Shown in pieces: positions 20,006 to 30,164 of a stretch of 41,199 bases of DNA. The stretch is from Chara braunii. Lineage: Eukaryota > Streptophyta > Charophyceae > Charales > Characeae. The DNA lies in NCBI GenBank assembly GCA_003427395.1, contig BFEA01000012.1, positions 1,861,195 to 1,902,393 of the forward strand. The letters are read 5' to 3'. Positions within the stretch are counted from its first letter, which is position 1. The number at the start of each line of letters is the position of its first letter. Under the pieces are notes generated by a model that was not told the origin of the DNA, searched no databases, and saw only the letters and a program-made list of their open reading frames with translations. The position numbers and the translations under genes are program-made.

Positions 20006-21440
20006 TGTCGAGCGCATCGGTCCCGCACGGGGACCCTCCCGGCCGCGTCACGCAGGATTTGGCAGGAATTGTCGCGGAGAGCGTTTGCCGCTCCGGCCGA
20101 GTGCGGCAGCCGTACCTCTCGCGAGCCCCTACGACAGGACATGGTCACGCGAGGCACCGCTTGCCTCTACCTGCGGGAGCTGTCACCATCCCTTAGATGG
20201 GCGTATCCCCGCCGAGCTACTGAACCACATGCAAAAGTTTTCCGTATGCAATTGCAGATGTGGCCCAGCCGAGGGCGTTTCTCGTTCGCTGTAGCATAGG
20301 GGGTACGCGCGGTCAGCGCCCAAAATCGAACCCGCACGCGAGTCGACGCACTGGGGGACTCAAGTCCTAACGGCGACCCGACGTCGATCGACTAGGACGC
20401 ATCACACACACCACGCGTTATACCACGACACTCACACACACAAAACAAATAACACAACAACACAACAACATAACAACACTCCTAGTCCCTTCAGTACCCG
20501 ACCCATAACTCTCTAAGCCAGAATTTGGTTAAGCGTCGCGCGCGAGGCTTAGTATAAAACCGCGCGGATGCAGGGCTAACTCGTATCGATCCGCAATGCA
20601 AACCTACACAAGCGGTCGCAATGATGGCGTACTATGTAGTACCAAAACTCACGTGATCCTCGATAATCTCGAGGGTCGCGTTCGACACTCAAGTGTCGGC
20701 TGACACGCGCCTTGAGGGTTAATCTCTCGATGCTGGACAACCGCCAAGTGTGGTTGAAGACCCCACTCTCTCCTGCACCCTGTGCAGAGGGGTTGAGTAG
20801 ACTGCTCCAAGTTGTCGTGGCGGCCAGAGATCAAGGGGTTTGACTTTGACGGCTGCCACGGACTTCAACGTCCAACCATACTAATTGTAAAAAGCAAAAG
20901 CTAGAAAGAGATCTCCCTTTTCTCTCGAGGCCGAACTTAATTATTGTGCGCGACCTCCTTGGGTCGTGCGGACACGAGAAAATATGATATAAAAGTTATG
21001 GGATGGGAGACGGTCACTCTCACAATCACAGTGCGACTTCCTTCAAAAGTATATATATAATCATTGACAAAATCAAGTATGGATTCAACTCACAAAACAT
21101 ACCTGCAATCACATTAAAGATCCACATCAACAGAGCACACACTACACGGGGTCAACTTCAACCATTCTTTGCGCTCACACCCCTTGCTTTATCCATACAA
21201 GCCTCACTCTTTGTGCAGCTCTCAAAATAAAATACTCAGCATCTTTATTAAATAGCCATTCAATTAAAGTCCGGGTAAAAATAAAACAAAACAACACAAA
21301 ACACAGGGCTAGCCTTTAGGTTGAGTAGCAACAGTGGATTGAAGTTGAGCCGGAAACCGACCTGTTATCTAAGGATAACACAAAAGTGATCCTTGTAGGA
21401 TCAGCTTAAAGATAGTCAAGCATTGAATCAGTCTGAATAA
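20006..21440 (+). repeat. Large modular repeat, unit 2: leading non-coding module
   Basis: This is the direct copy of 16572-18180, substantially diverged but colinear. It preserves a hairpin CTCAAGTGTC/GACAC..TTGAG (about 20687-20715) and the phrase TTTGACTTTGACGG. It lacks the long TG/TA microsatellite of unit 1. No frame is conserved between the two copies, which argues against coding. Confidence 0.75.
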
Positions 21441-21544
21441 AGGTGACCTGCAATGCAGCACATGCCAGTACCCAAGCCATGCTTGAGTGATCAGAAAATA
21501 ATCCTACCTTCCTAACTAACCTGTAATGTTTATCTAAAAATATA

Positions 21545-21790
21545 AGAAATTCCGGTAGCATATCTCCTAAACAGGATGGATTGTCAGATTTCTCCTAGTC
21601 GAAAACAATCTAACTCTATAAATTCTACAAAATTTCGGCAGCGCTTCCTGTGGGAAAAGTGTCTTTTCATAATTTATAAAAGCTCAAAAATGACTAACTG
21701 TTTTAGATTTGTAGAAATTTCGGCAGTGCTTCCCGTAGGAACAGGAGCTGTCAAGATTTATACAAAGCTGAAAACAGAAAAGACAAAGCA
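21545..21790 (+). repeat. AAATTTCGGCAGCGCTTCC array (module 2)
   Basis: Three degenerate units spaced about 80 bases carry AAATTTCGGCAGYGCTTCC and then a TTTATA word. Relatives are found in unit 1 at 18387, 18507, 18763 and 19565. The array sits in the same relative position in both units. Confidence 0.65.
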
Positions 21791-22152
21791 AAGTTATACT
21801 TGGGACTAACTTCTAACACTTGCTTGATAGTTAGGATTGAAGATAGTTTACACGATCCCTTTTCAGAAGATGGTACCGTGAGTTATCGTCAACTCTGAGT
21901 TCAAGTAAGGACAGTCTTATCTTTATCCCAAGCTTCCCTCTCATCATCCATCTAATCTACCTATGGCTCCAGCACTCGGCGAGCGTCTAAAGCAACTAAT
22001 CTATCGAAAAGACACCCCAAGTGAGAGCCAACAAGTATGCATAAACAAACATCTCTCATAATCCCACATCAATTTAGCCGAAGTAGTTCGTTAGATTATT
22101 CGGTTATTTCCCTTAGTAGACCCTCTCACTTATGGCATAGGATCAGACAAGG

Positions 22153-22672
22153 CCCTAACTTAAGGGTATGCCCAACCTGCCTAAGTAAACAAGTAAAGTA
22201 CACACCACTGGACTGCCCTAACTTAAGGGTTTGCCCAAAAACACATCAACTCTAGTAATAAAACATATGACCAGACTGCCCTAACTTAAGGGTACGCCTA
22301 GCTTTTGCTTAACTGACGACGTGAAGCATAAACTAGACTGCCCTAACTTAAGAGTATGCCTAGTCAGCTCATAGACAAGGTTACATAGGGCATAGGATTG
22401 GGCTGCCCCAACTTAGGGGTGTGCCTAACCTGCCTAAAACAAGTCCGAACGACGAGTGGTCAGATCGCCCTAACTTAAGGGTACGTCCAACCTACATAAC
22501 ATCAACAACAGGAGCATATCACTAGGCCGCCCTAATTTAAGGGTACGCATAGCTAGCTTAAACAGTTTTAGGTACATAAGACAATATGACCAGGCCGCCC
22601 TAACTTAAGGGTACGCCTGATCTGCCTGAACAATGACAAACGACGTATGACTAAGCCGCCCTAACTTAAGGG
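22153..22672 (+). repeat. Nine-unit tandem array, period about 63 bp
   Basis: The word CCCTAACTTAAGGG, an imperfect dyad around CTTAAG, starts at 22153, 22216, 22279, 22341, 22405, 22468, 22530, 22598 and 22659. Spacings are 61-68 with most at 62-64. Each word is followed by a TACGCC or TATGCC tail. Sequence between the words is much less conserved, so spacing and dyad are the constant features. No open frame spans it. Confidence 0.9.
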
Positions 22673-23400
22673 TACGCTTAGTCTCTGTAACGACGATATA
22701 AGAGAACAATCACGGATACACTTGCACAAACTTCATATGTTTCTCTCTTATTAGGCAGATGATCAGACCTACCCAACTTAGGGAGACATCCAATCCTGCC
22801 TTGTCTTTAGAAGGGAAAATAAAAGCAGATTTATACTAACTCTCTGCATCTTTGTATTATTATGAGCATAAGAATGAACCGCCATATCTTAAGGGTACGC
22901 TCAGCCTGCCCGAGTTACCTCCATGATATTCTTCATTCATCTCTCTCATCTACTTGTTCTACCTGACTTACTGACTGACTTTTCCAACTTAGGGTGTCCG
23001 ACCTGTCAGAATAAAAGTTCATATAATATATGTATCAAATTTTATACTTTGATTGACCATTTTGTTTATGGTTTATGACTGAGCCACCCTAACTTAAGGG
23101 TACGCTGAACCTTATACATGTGTCCCCCTCAGAAAAAACACACACAGAACTGGGTCTACGCAACTTAGAATATCCCCAGTCCTGTTTTTCAGCAACCCAC
23201 AAAAAAAAAACATAAGGATTCTGAGTCCTCCCAACTTAGGGCGCCCGTCCTCCTGTGCAGAAACCCCAGAAAGAAACAGCGACTGGTCCGTCCAACTTAG
23301 GATAGGCCCAACCCAAAAGGTCATACAGTCAGCCCAACAAACATAAGTATAACACAGCACTGAGCCCACATCAACTTAGAGGAGCTCAACCTTGGGTTGA
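22673..23400 (+). repeat. Degenerate continuation of the 63-bp array
   Basis: The dyad word continues in weaker forms (CCAACTTAGGG, CCCTAACTTAAGGG at 23086, CAACTTAGA) at about 22767, 22877, 22983, 23086, 23159, 23232, 23290 and 23364. Spacing is looser at 60-110 bases. This looks like the same array decaying or diversifying. Confidence 0.7.
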
Positions 23401-23639
23401 CCCAGTTAGACTCATGCAAACGCCTTCATCCCACCTTCCCCCAATTCATTTTACCTCAATTCACTCAGAGTTTATCTGAACTCTCATACATACTTGTTTG
23501 TTTAACTTCTCATGATGCATGTCCTGACATACATAACCAAACAAAAGTAATATCCATACATAGTTAAATTCAGATACCCAGGGGATAATAGTTAGGGGAA
23601 GGGACCACACGCGTCAAACGAAAATATACCTGAAGTTCC

Positions 23640-23910
23640 TTGCCTCCAGAACCCCGTCTGGGTTCCGGCAGAGCTCCCGCAATCGGTGGGGCGAACCTCC
23701 CACAGAGGCCTTGGCGCGAATTACGGGCTTCAACCCCGCCCACCGCCTTCCTCTCATAACCTCAGACTAGATTTAGAATAAAGAGGTCAGAGAAAGGAAG
23801 TTCAGACTCTCAGATACAAGAGGGGTGCACTCAGACTCGCGAGAGAGGGCCTTGAAATCTTGATGCGCCTGAGGGCCCCGCAATGATGGCCAAAAGAATG
23901 CAGTGAGGTC
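23640..23910 (+). repeat. Module 4, copy A (pairs with 30165-30420)
   Basis: Shared blocks with copy B: GGCAGAGCT(C/T)CCGCAATCGG, GCCTTCCTCTC, CAGACTAGA, AGAGGGCCTTG and GATGCGCCTGA. The gap-free order shows that 22.1-23.9 kb and 29.4-30.4 kb are two direct copies of the same larger element. A GGGCTTCAACCCC stretch has the form of a tRNA T-arm. Confidence 0.75.
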
Positions 23911-26116
23911 ACTCGCGTCACAGCCAACGCAACACGTTCTGACAATCTGGCAAGTCGCAGCAGTAACTCGTGTGCAAAAGTCTGTTCACACTCCCAAACC
24001 GATGCACTCCAACTGTTGGCCAGTGATGTAATGCGCAATCCCAAAACACACTGTTCAAATAAAAAACTCCCCCGTGCTCTACTTGAGACATGGTAATCGC
24101 AGCCGAGCTCAACTGGATACTGCTCGCACAACAATTGGGAATGGGGCAATACGACAATTTGCGCTCAGAGCAGCAATCCACCTGATACAACTCAGCCAGC
24201 AGCCCGACATTCAGCAACACATGGTTGCTGCTGCAAGCACAGTTCTCCTAATGCGGTAGTCTACTTGCCACCAACAACATCCAACACAAGTCTCGTTGTC
24301 ACAACAGTCTGGGCCAGCGATAATATCAACAAAACTCGGTAGCTATGTGGCTCCCCCACTGCCCCATTCAGTGTTGCAACAATAGCCCCCTTCTGCTGAG
24401 CCTAACCACCCACTTCAACCGTGATGTTGTTCTTTCGGTCCAATCCACCACTACGCAGCCTAGAAAGGCTGCGTTCAAATACAACACACCCCTCGCTCGT
24501 ACTCTATTCGGAATTGGTGCAAATCTCCTCAAACTCATCCAGCTTGTCTCCACAACAACCGTATGTAGTAGCAGGGCACAGTAAGCGCACTGCAAGGCTT
24601 AAATAGCGAAGGAAAGAAACACAACGAAGCACGGCGTGCGTGCTTAGCAAGCACACAACGTCCACAGCAGTCACCAGCCACGTGCATTGGCTAGACACCA
24701 CAACAACTGCAGTAACGCAGTAAGAGCACAATAGATCGCCCGGTCAGACCAGCAACAACTTAGCAATCTCCCACCCCGCGAAACTTAGCTGACTCGACAA
24801 TCTTTGAGTTCATCATACTTAGTGAAGAGTAACTCAGTGAGCAGTCGTTTAGCGAGCAACAACTCCTCTAATCCGTGCGAGGTGACAGTCCCTCGCTGTT
24901 GAAGACAACAGCAATCCTTACCGCAAAGGGCACAGCTACAGTCTGTTCACCCCAACAAGCCTCGATGTCGTGGTATGCCTAACGCCCCACCACCGTGACC
25001 AAAGCTATGACACCAGCTGTTGTCTCCCTGATCACTCTCCAACTCCTAACGAAGACTTTCCTTTTCCAGTCAGACCTCCCCCCCTTTAAGCTCTTATGTG
25101 AAGCTTAAGTAAATGGTGGTAAAACTCAACTTGACTATCGGGCACACATTACTCACGTACAGCAGCAATGGCAGTAGCTCAACACGCATCGGGTCTCAAT
25201 TCGGTACTCCATAAAACGCCGCTACAGTCAATTGTTGTCGGGGCTGATAATCAATGCCTGGTAGCAACCACCCTTTTTCTGGACCATCTACCACTGTAAC
25301 TATGTCGCAATAGCAGCCCCTCCTCTCACACTCAAGCCTCATTACTTCTTCCCACCGCTGCTTCTCCCCAGACTTCCACTATGCGGCCGGGAAAGGTTGC
25401 GTTTGTCTAGAACACACCCCTCTCCGAGTCCCTGAGTGCTATACTTGACTGGAGGTCAAACGTAGAGAGAACTAGCATAGGTTGCGTGTACTGCGAACAG
25501 CGTGCAGCTGCAACGTACTGTAGCAGCGTACTAAAACTGGAGTACCTCGCTACTACGCCAAGCCACAATACTCAGCAACATATAGTGCCAAGATCAATAG
25601 TGTCTGGCATAAGCCAAGCGCAGGTACAATGTTATTCAGCAAGTGCACGACCAGGCCACAGTCAAGCTACTTGGAGAAGCATAACAGTCCGGTGCTAAAG
25701 ATTGCAGCAACAACTTCAACATGTCTAACAACAACCCGGACTGCCCAATAAAATCTGAGTGTACCGCAACGCCTAGCGCTTGCTCACACCAGTACTAAGT
25801 GGCCCGTTCACTGCGGCCCCTGTTCAAACGGTCTCGTGCAAAAACACTCACCCATTCACTGTCCCTGCTCCCACCTCGTAGGCCAAGTACCCACTGTATA
25901 TGTAGAATCAGGAGTGAATCTGCTACTAAGCTATAGTCCGGATACCGATCGATGCACAGTTAAATTAACCACCTAGTTTTAACTTTTGGTTTATCCCGTA
26001 ATCTCGTGCTTTTCGCGTACGTTGACTCACCCGAGTGTCCAGCAACCCGTCGGTTGTTCAAACTGAAACTAACTCCCCCACTAGATCGTGGGAGAATTCA
26101 GGCAATCCCACACACG

Positions 26117-26118
<2 letters not shown>
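23911..26118. other. Gene-free stretch with long-period degenerate repeats
   Basis: No gene is recognised. A block with AACACACCCCTC and GAAAGGYTGCGTT recurs at about 24467 and 25392, with a weaker form at 24045. Words such as GCAACAACT recur widely. Part of it (24750-24890) resembles the stretch after module 4 copy B (30600-31000). It seems to be the tail of the large modular repeat. Confidence 0.5.

Positions 26119-26200
<82 letters not shown>
26119..26200. repeat. (CT)n microsatellite, about 41 units
   Basis: An uninterrupted TC run. As with the tracts near 2 kb, Ser-Leu frames through it are artefacts. Confidence 0.98.
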
Positions 26201-26201
<1 letters not shown>

Positions 26202-27130
26202 CGCACATACCCCTCGGTAGCCTCCGACTCACTTCCGCCTCCTGCTCCTCACGTCGGCCATGCGAGCAACGCACCGTAAAACAGGTATGCCTCCAACTCC
26301 GAGATCGATCTTCTTCATGCCACCTCTATCGTTGAGATGAGCTAAATCGAATGAGTGCTCCGCTAGCCTGCGTCGGCTAGCAGGTAAGTCTCCAATACTG
26401 CAGCCAGCCTTTCACTACTTCCATCCACAAGGTGAGCAAAATCGAACGAATCTTCCGCTAAACAAGACCGGATTCACTCCCACTTAATAGCGGTCGTAGT
26501 CTTTACCTTCTGGCGCAGCCTTAGTTGTTCATGCTGGCCAACCCATCACTTGATTCAAAATTTTGATATGGCCATTCAACTCGGAATGACCCAAACCCCC
26601 CATTTAGACTCCTCCCTCGCTCATTTTCATCAAGAAATGAGCGAGGTATGCACTTTTGAACTTGGCCATAGTCGCCTCTCGTCACTTCTCCACGCACCTC
26701 ACTTCTCCTCCATCCCCCATTCTATTGACTTCCTCCTAAAACTAACTTCACTAACGACCTCGCCCTGTCCTAAAACCCCCATCTAGCCTCTTTCCTTGCC
26801 CGATTCCGTGGTGGATTGGGCGAGCTACTCCTCTTCTCTCTTTTCTACATCCGCCATCTCCGCCTTATTCTTGCATGAACCTGGTCAGCCCTACGTCTAG
26901 GTTCTCTTCCCCCTTTTTCTGTCCTCTCCTGCAGCGTCCCCTCTGTCTAGTCCTTCCCTCGTAGCCTTCACTCCCCCTCCTTGTTGCCTTCATCTTCTTC
27001 ATGGACCATATCTGGCGTGAAACCTCATCCCGATTCTTTTCATTCTCCCTCCTCCATCGCATATGCATCTGGCGCATGTTCGCGCCCAGATTCGGTGTTT
27101 TTCTTTGTTGCCTTTGCTGCCCTTGCTCTC
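26201..27130. other. Gene-free pyrimidine-rich stretch
   Basis: Two similar phrases, AAATCGAAYGARTSYTCCGCTA, lie about 100 bases apart (26346 and 26449). Related words occur at 13092 and elsewhere. From 26640 onward the plus strand is strongly C/T-rich, so open frames on either strand are composition artefacts. No gene is recognised. Confidence 0.45.
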
Positions 27131-27137
27131 TGCTTCC

Positions 27138-27319
27138 TCTTACTACTAACACAGCCCCCCTTCTCGCTGCCTTCTCTTACTACTAATGCAGCCCCCCTTC
27201 TCGCTGCCTTCTCTTACTACTAACGCAGCCCCCCTTCTCACTGCCCTCTCTTACTACTAACTCAGCCCCCCCTTCTCGCTGCCTTCTCTTACTACTAACG
27301 CAGCCCCCCTTCTCGCTGC
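27138..27319. repeat. 37-bp minisatellite, five units
   Basis: TTACTACTAAC followed by GCAGCCCCCC repeats with TACTAAC (or TACTAAT) at 27144, 27181, 27218, 27255 and 27293, spacings 37, 37, 37 and 38. The units are nearly identical, so the array is young compared with most repeats here. Confidence 0.95.
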
Positions 27320-27557
27320 CTCCCTGCACAGTCTTCCAGCGCACCGGCCTGTCCCTGCCTCGCTGCTGCACAGCGCTGCCCGGTCCGATCGACCACTCAT
27401 TATCTAGAGACGTGTCATTTGTCTCTCCCTCCGCCATATCCATCCTCTGCCTTCGTTAGTTTCCCTCTCCCATCTTCACGTACCAGGACCGGATCAAGAC
27501 CACGTTCGGGCACCTTCCTCCCACAGTTCCGCTTTCTCTTTCTCTCCCGTTTTGCAG

Positions 27558-27791
27558 ATGATGTGCCCTGTCCTGTCACCAACAGAACTTCTAGCCCTCA
27601 ACTATGGGTATCTGCGGTGCATGAGGAAGGAGTCCTACGTATACACCCACAGAAATAGCGCAGCGAGGGAGCAGCGTGCCCTCCACCAAATTCGCTATGA
27701 GAAAGTTAAACTGAGTGAAGCCTTCAGCCTTTTCTACTCAAATTCTCACAGCAACTATCCTACTAACCTATCTGTCCATCCAAGCAGCTAA
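27558..27791 (+). CDS. Hypothetical short frame after a splice-acceptor-like tract
   Basis: An ATG at 27558 directly follows TCTCTTTCTCTCCCGTTTTG CAG, a textbook polypyrimidine tract and 3' splice site. The 77-codon frame reads PTELLALNYGYLRCMRKESY and later AAREQRALHQIRYEKVKLSE, with a mixed charged, helix-like composition that looks more protein-like than its surroundings. No domain is recognised, and no upstream exon or donor site is identified. It may be one exon of an unseen gene or chance. I favour chance slightly, because the neighbourhood is all repeats. Confidence 0.2.
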   Translation: MMCPVLSPTELLALNYGYLRCMRKESYVYTHRNSAAREQRALHQIRYEKVKLSEAFSLFYSNSHSNYPTNLSVHPSS

Positions 27792-28091
27792 CATCTACAG
27801 CCAGTCTTTCAAGATTTCCCTATATGCACCTAGATGGGAACCTATATATAATGACGAAAAAAAAAAAAAAAACACGGACCTTCCCGTTTTCAAAAAAAAA
27901 TGGAAGAAAAACAGTTGGGCTGAAAAAAAAGCCCCGTCCGTCAAGTAGAGGCCACCGGCCTACCAACTACGATCTGCAGATCAAGCCCGGTGACCAAACT
28001 TGGTGAGTCTGAAATACAGTTTCTTGATCGCGGAATCAAATCCCTCAAGATCCCAACCAAGAAAACAGCAGCCATAGTTGGGTATAGCCCC

Positions 28092-28164
28092 TCACTAACG
28101 TGTCACGGGGGCCATGTTAATCTTTCTCTGTATCGTTCCAATTTTAACGGATGTCCCGAAGGAC
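28092..28164 (-). ncRNA. U6 snRNA 5' portion, pseudogene
   Basis: The minus strand begins GTCCTTCGGGACATCC, the U6 5' stem-loop with one base pair lost symmetrically. It continues with AAAATTGGAACGATACAGAG, an intact ACAGAGA box (28125-28131), and then AGATTAACATGGCCCC, where the usual AGC catalytic triad is AAC and one A is inserted. After that only a short TGACACG match remains, so the internal stem-loop is deleted. The loss of both members of a stem pair keeps the hairpin foldable. The broken triad and missing 3' domain make it a pseudogene. A tRNA-like module lies about 60 bases upstream in the same orientation. Confidence 0.88.
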
Positions 28165-28224
28165 CGTACCACACACGCAGCGACCCGACTGTTGTCGGGC
28201 TATTCGCCTTATTCTCGAGCTGAC

Positions 28225-28312
28225 CGGCCTCGAGTCCCATCGACGGGATTCGAGCACCGGTCTGCACTTTCGCTGGTCCGTGGATGTACCCATTGGGCCA
28301 GGCTTTTGGTTT
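28225..28312 (-). repeat. tRNA-like module upstream of the U6 fragment
   Basis: The minus strand has TGGCCCAATGGGTACATCC (A-box-like) and GGTGCTCGAATCCCG (B-box-like). Between them, CCACGGACCAGCGAAAGTGC parallels CCACGAACCGTTGAAATAC of the module at 12725-12805. It precedes the U6 fragment on the same strand. Confidence 0.6.
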
Positions 28313-29192
28313 AGTCCAAGCTGGATCTGGTGTCACCGTCAGACCATACTCAAAAATAAAAAACTAGGAACTAAGAAGGATAAAAAGTTTAGTAATAATA
28401 ATAAAACAAAAACAAAAACTTTTTTTTTTAGGAACACGGAATAAGGGGAGGAGGCCGTCGTTACTTGGTCCTCGGTCCCCCCCCCTCTTGGGCCTGCTGC
28501 CGGACTCCCCAACAAAAACTAAAAGGGACAGTCCCGCGGGACCCTCAACCCCTCAGTTCACTCAGTAGCGCTCCTTCACTGCTCCGCCTCTCGCTGCTGG
28601 CCTCGATCCCAAGATCCGCCTGGTGAAAGTCTAGCACTGTAACCCATAGGGCTAAGCCGAAGCCTGGCTTGGGTGCATGCCCCCCAGCACGTAAACGGTA
28701 ATTGTGGCCAGCTTGGGCCTGCAGCAGCAGCGCTGTGGCTGCTACTTGATTTCCCATCAAACCCACGACCATGTATGCACGCGCCACCGTTAGGAGCCGG
28801 ATTTTGCTCGTCATGTCACGCTCGTAGCCCCCATAGTGCCGCGCGGAGGCCACCGCTCGTGTTCTACCTCCTTTTGCATGCTCCAACCATCGCCCAAAAG
28901 TAAACCTACCGCCCAATGACGCCTTCCGTATGAGCGCACACGCCCCAGGGCCACTCCAACATAACGAACAACCTTTCCTAGTTTTAATCAAAGCCAAAGT
29001 TTTTGCCCGCGGAAACGCTGACCCTATAGCATCAAGAAAAAACATCACCACGAGCGCTTAAAAACTGCGCGCCCACACACACTTTGCTCCCCGTCAACCA
29101 CTCAGTTAACGCGAGTCAAAGATGACCGCAACTTCGCACGGTATACTCAGATTCTAAACAAACCTTATCTTCTGTCACTTGCAAAAACCAGG

Positions 29193-29218
29193 GCGGATAC
29201 CCTAGTAAGGGTATCCGC
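29193..29218. repeat. Terminal hairpin of composite repeat, copy 2
   Basis: GCGGATACCCT, loop AGTA, AGGGTATCCGC: eleven perfect base pairs. It is followed by ACCGACA, which is similar in all copies, after which similarity stops. Confidence 0.9.
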
Positions 29219-29230
29219 ACCGACAGCAGT

Positions 29231-29440
29231 ACAACTTTTTCTCTTCCTTTGGCATATGATTAGGCTATCCAACCTAGTCGCCTTGAATTGTTTAAGTATT
29301 CAGGTTATATATAATTGTCTGCACTCAGTCTTTTAAGGTAGCATATGACTGAACCGATCATCTTAGATCAAGGTTCAACCTTCGCCTTCTTACCACAAGT
29401 CTATTCTTTATTCGTACTCTCTTCAGTTGATGGTAAGCTA
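29231..29440. other. Junction between composite repeat and modular repeat
   Basis: A short AT-rich stretch with weak forms of the array word (ATCCAACCTAG, GATCATCTTAGATC). Probably the decayed left end of the array that follows. No gene. Confidence 0.4.
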
Positions 29441-29890
29441 TAGTGAGACCATCCAGTCTTATGGAAAAATATCTGACTAGCTTGTTAATAAATAAAATAA
29501 TATAAAAATATGAACAAGTTTATCCCTTTGGTTATAACATGTGTGTGTCTTCAGACCAGACCACCCAATCTTATGGGAACCTGTTTAGTCCTTTGCCGAA
29601 ATTCCCTTACGAACAAAACAAAAGAGAGTCAGAGTCATCCAATCTTATGGAACATGTTCAACTATTTTTCAGAAATCAATAAAACATAAGAAAACCCAAA
29701 GAAACCAGAGCAACTAAGTCATCAAATCTTATGGAAAAATGCTTGATCCCTGAAAATCAAGCACAAGGAGCTCTCGCAAGTCAAACCAACCAGACCACTC
29801 AATCTTATGGGAACTTGTCTGTTCCTTAGGGCAATCAAAAATAAACATAGCACTGAACCCTTCAATCTTATGGAGACTCTCTCAGCCTTT
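29441..29890 (+). repeat. CCAATCTTATGG array (diverged counterpart of the 63-bp array)
   Basis: Six words of the form CCAATCTTATGG, again a dyad around a TCTTA core, occur at 29453, 29565, 29639, 29722, 29798 and 29861. Spacing is 63-112. The array leads into a TTGACCC...CCTTTCCCCC block and then module 4, as the 22-23 kb array does. One isolated word of this type ends unit 1 at 19931. Confidence 0.75.
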
Positions 29891-30164
29891 GGTTGACCCT
29901 GTCAAACACAAGCAATACAACCTTCCTCTCACCTTTCCCCCATATCTAATCTCTTTTCACAATCTGCTTTCAGTCAATACAACGAAAACTGAATACAAAC
30001 ATTCCTTTGTTAAGTCTGGTTTGTATCATGAAAGTCAAACTGAAATCCAAAGTAGGGATGCATACCATATACTCAGTCAAACTGTAGAAGGATGTATAGA
30101 TAGTGGTTATAATTGGGTTTATAGGGGGAAAGCAATGGTTGCCTCTCAGTTCTCTGCCTCTAAT

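Larger units (their letters stand above)
28225..29230 (-). mobile_element. Composite tRNA-like repeat, copy 2
   Basis: Same order as copy 1: tRNA-like module (28225-28312), SINE with AT-rich tail (28345-28690; B box near 28599-28610, A box near 28634-28656), spacer, conserved 300 bp, and a terminal hairpin at 29193-29218. Conserved words include GTCCCGCGGGACCCTCAACC, CCTAGTTTTAATCAAAG and AACTGCGCGCCCACACA (shared with copy 3). No coding frame. Confidence 0.6.

Noticed and set aside
16572-21440. The two leader modules as the LTR pair of one retrotransposon
   Set aside because: Both copies are followed by the same further modules, so the duplicated unit is larger than an LTR. No primer binding site or coding region lies between them.
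22153-22672. CRISPR-like array of regular repeats
   Set aside because: Repeat units are short dyad words with drifting flanks, and the spacing segments are related to each other. The DNA is eukaryotic and no cas gene is present.
28092-28164. Functional U6 snRNA gene
   Set aside because: The AGC triad is mutated, one base is inserted next to the ACAGAGA box, and the internal stem-loop and 3' end are missing. No plant-type upstream element or TATA at the required spacing is seen.
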